Assembly (NCBI GenBank): GCA_937871685.1
Contig: CALMOL010000057.1
Location: forward strand, 1-5,780
Origin: an uncultured Verrucomicrobiota bacterium
GTDB taxonomy: Bacteria; Verrucomicrobiota; Verrucomicrobiia; Chthoniobacterales; SZAS-18
Length of the DNA stretch: 5,780 nucleotides
Reading direction: 5' to 3'
Shown: positions 5,500-5,780 of the stretch, one piece after another
How positions within the stretch are numbered: the first letter of the stretch is position 1
How the letters are laid out: each line of letters begins with the position of its first letter
The notes under the pieces: generated by a model
Databases searched by the model: none
Seen by the model: the letters and a program-made list of their open reading frames with translations, nothing else
Told to the model about the DNA's origin: nothing
Position numbers and translations under genes: made by a program

Positions 5500-5780
5500 G
5501 GCAGCGAAGGAGGCGGTGCTTGATGAGGGGCGACCGGCTTGCGCATTTTAAGCCGCCGCGCCGGGTATTTTGTCATCGCGCCGAAGCTCGCGCTTGGTCG
5601 GATGCGGTCGCAATCGCATCTCCTTGCATCGACAGAAATCGGGCGGGCTCCTCGATCATCCTCCGCGGACGGCCGCGGCAGCGTCCACGTGCCGAGCATC
5701 ACTGGGCCGGCTGGCGTGGAACGAATTAGAGCGTTTTCGATTCAGGTGGTCGCATCAGATCGAAGCCCTTTGCGAGAGGT
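5500..5780. other. Upstream non-coding region at the right edge
   Basis: No convincing gene was found in these 281 bases. Short open frames on both strands look like random GC-rich translation. The stretch holds the possible promoter described separately and a small inverted repeat made of two CCGCGG boxes (5663-5668 and 5673-5678, four-base loop). From 5726 to the edge the base composition drops towards balanced, and on the minus strand a frame enters from the edge and ends at TAA 5726-5728 with the residues G-F-D-L-M-R-P-P-E-S-K-T-L. This may be the end of another minus-strand gene, but seventeen codons are too few to call. Confidence 0.5.
5545..5576 (-). promoter_or_regulatory. Candidate promoter of the NHL-protein block
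   Basis: On the minus strand, upstream of the ATG at 5499, ATGACA (5576-5571) resembles a -35 box and TAAAAT (5550-5545) resembles a -10 box, each differing from the sigma-70 consensus at one position. They are 20 bases apart, longer than the usual 16-18. They stand out as AT-rich patches in GC-rich sequence, which is the main reason for listing them. Sigma-factor consensus in this phylum is not well known to me, so the call is weak. Confidence 0.25.

Noticed and set aside
5663..5678. Two CCGCGG boxes forming a six-base-pair hairpin
   Set aside because: CCGCGG is self-complementary and expected by chance in GC-rich DNA; there is no T run or gene end to support a terminator.
5328..5702. A minus-strand open frame upstream of and overlapping the NHL gene start
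   Set aside because: Its C-terminal half is an out-of-frame reading of the NHL signal peptide region, and the rest has no recognisable pattern.

Overview
The window looks like a piece of chromosome from a GC-rich bacterium, most likely a member of the Verrucomicrobiota. The main evidence is the C-terminal half of the large secreted protein at 3658-5499 (minus strand). It carries two copies of a module of about 120 residues (starting N-[VL]-S-T-R, then G-D-x-[VL]-[LM]-I-A-G-F, R-A-L-G-P-S-L, N-D-W, G-x-Y-T-A-I-V-R-G and E-V-Y-E) that I know from secreted proteins of Opitutus-like Verrucomicrobia. High GC, few Shine-Dalgarno sequences and many exported proteins agree with this. The assignment is by family recognition, not a search.

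The left third (1-1907) is on the plus strand. It holds the tail of a probable YcxB-like membrane-associated protein, then a two-gene unit for periplasmic sulfite oxidation: a Tat-exported molybdenum sulfite dehydrogenase (SorA type, 413 aa) and, 20 bases later, its small single-heme cytochrome c partner (SorB type, 126 aa). SorA would oxidise sulfite to sulfate and pass electrons to SorB and on to the respiratory chain.

The rest (1917-5499) is on the minus strand, reading right to left as one tight block: a secreted six-blade NHL beta-propeller protein (613 aa); after 19 bases an uncharacterised 345-aa protein with what looks like an atypical kinase catalytic core; after another 19 bases a PIN-domain (VapC-family) toxin gene; and, overlapping its 3' end by 26 bases, a 64-aa protein of the kind that accompanies these PIN toxins. 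The PIN gene is broken by a one-base frameshift near 2437. Both halves are clearly recognisable in two different frames. The toxin-antitoxin stretch is lower in GC than its neighbours, which suggests acquisition.

The plus and minus blocks converge at 1907/1917 with only 9 bases between stop codons. The right edge (5500-5780) is a non-coding upstream region, possibly with the promoter of the NHL gene and the last codons of another minus-strand gene. The points most worth a second look are the frameshifted toxin beside an apparently intact antitoxin, and the kinase-like signature in the uncharacterised 345-aa protein. I saw no CRISPR array, tRNA, rRNA or complete insertion sequence.
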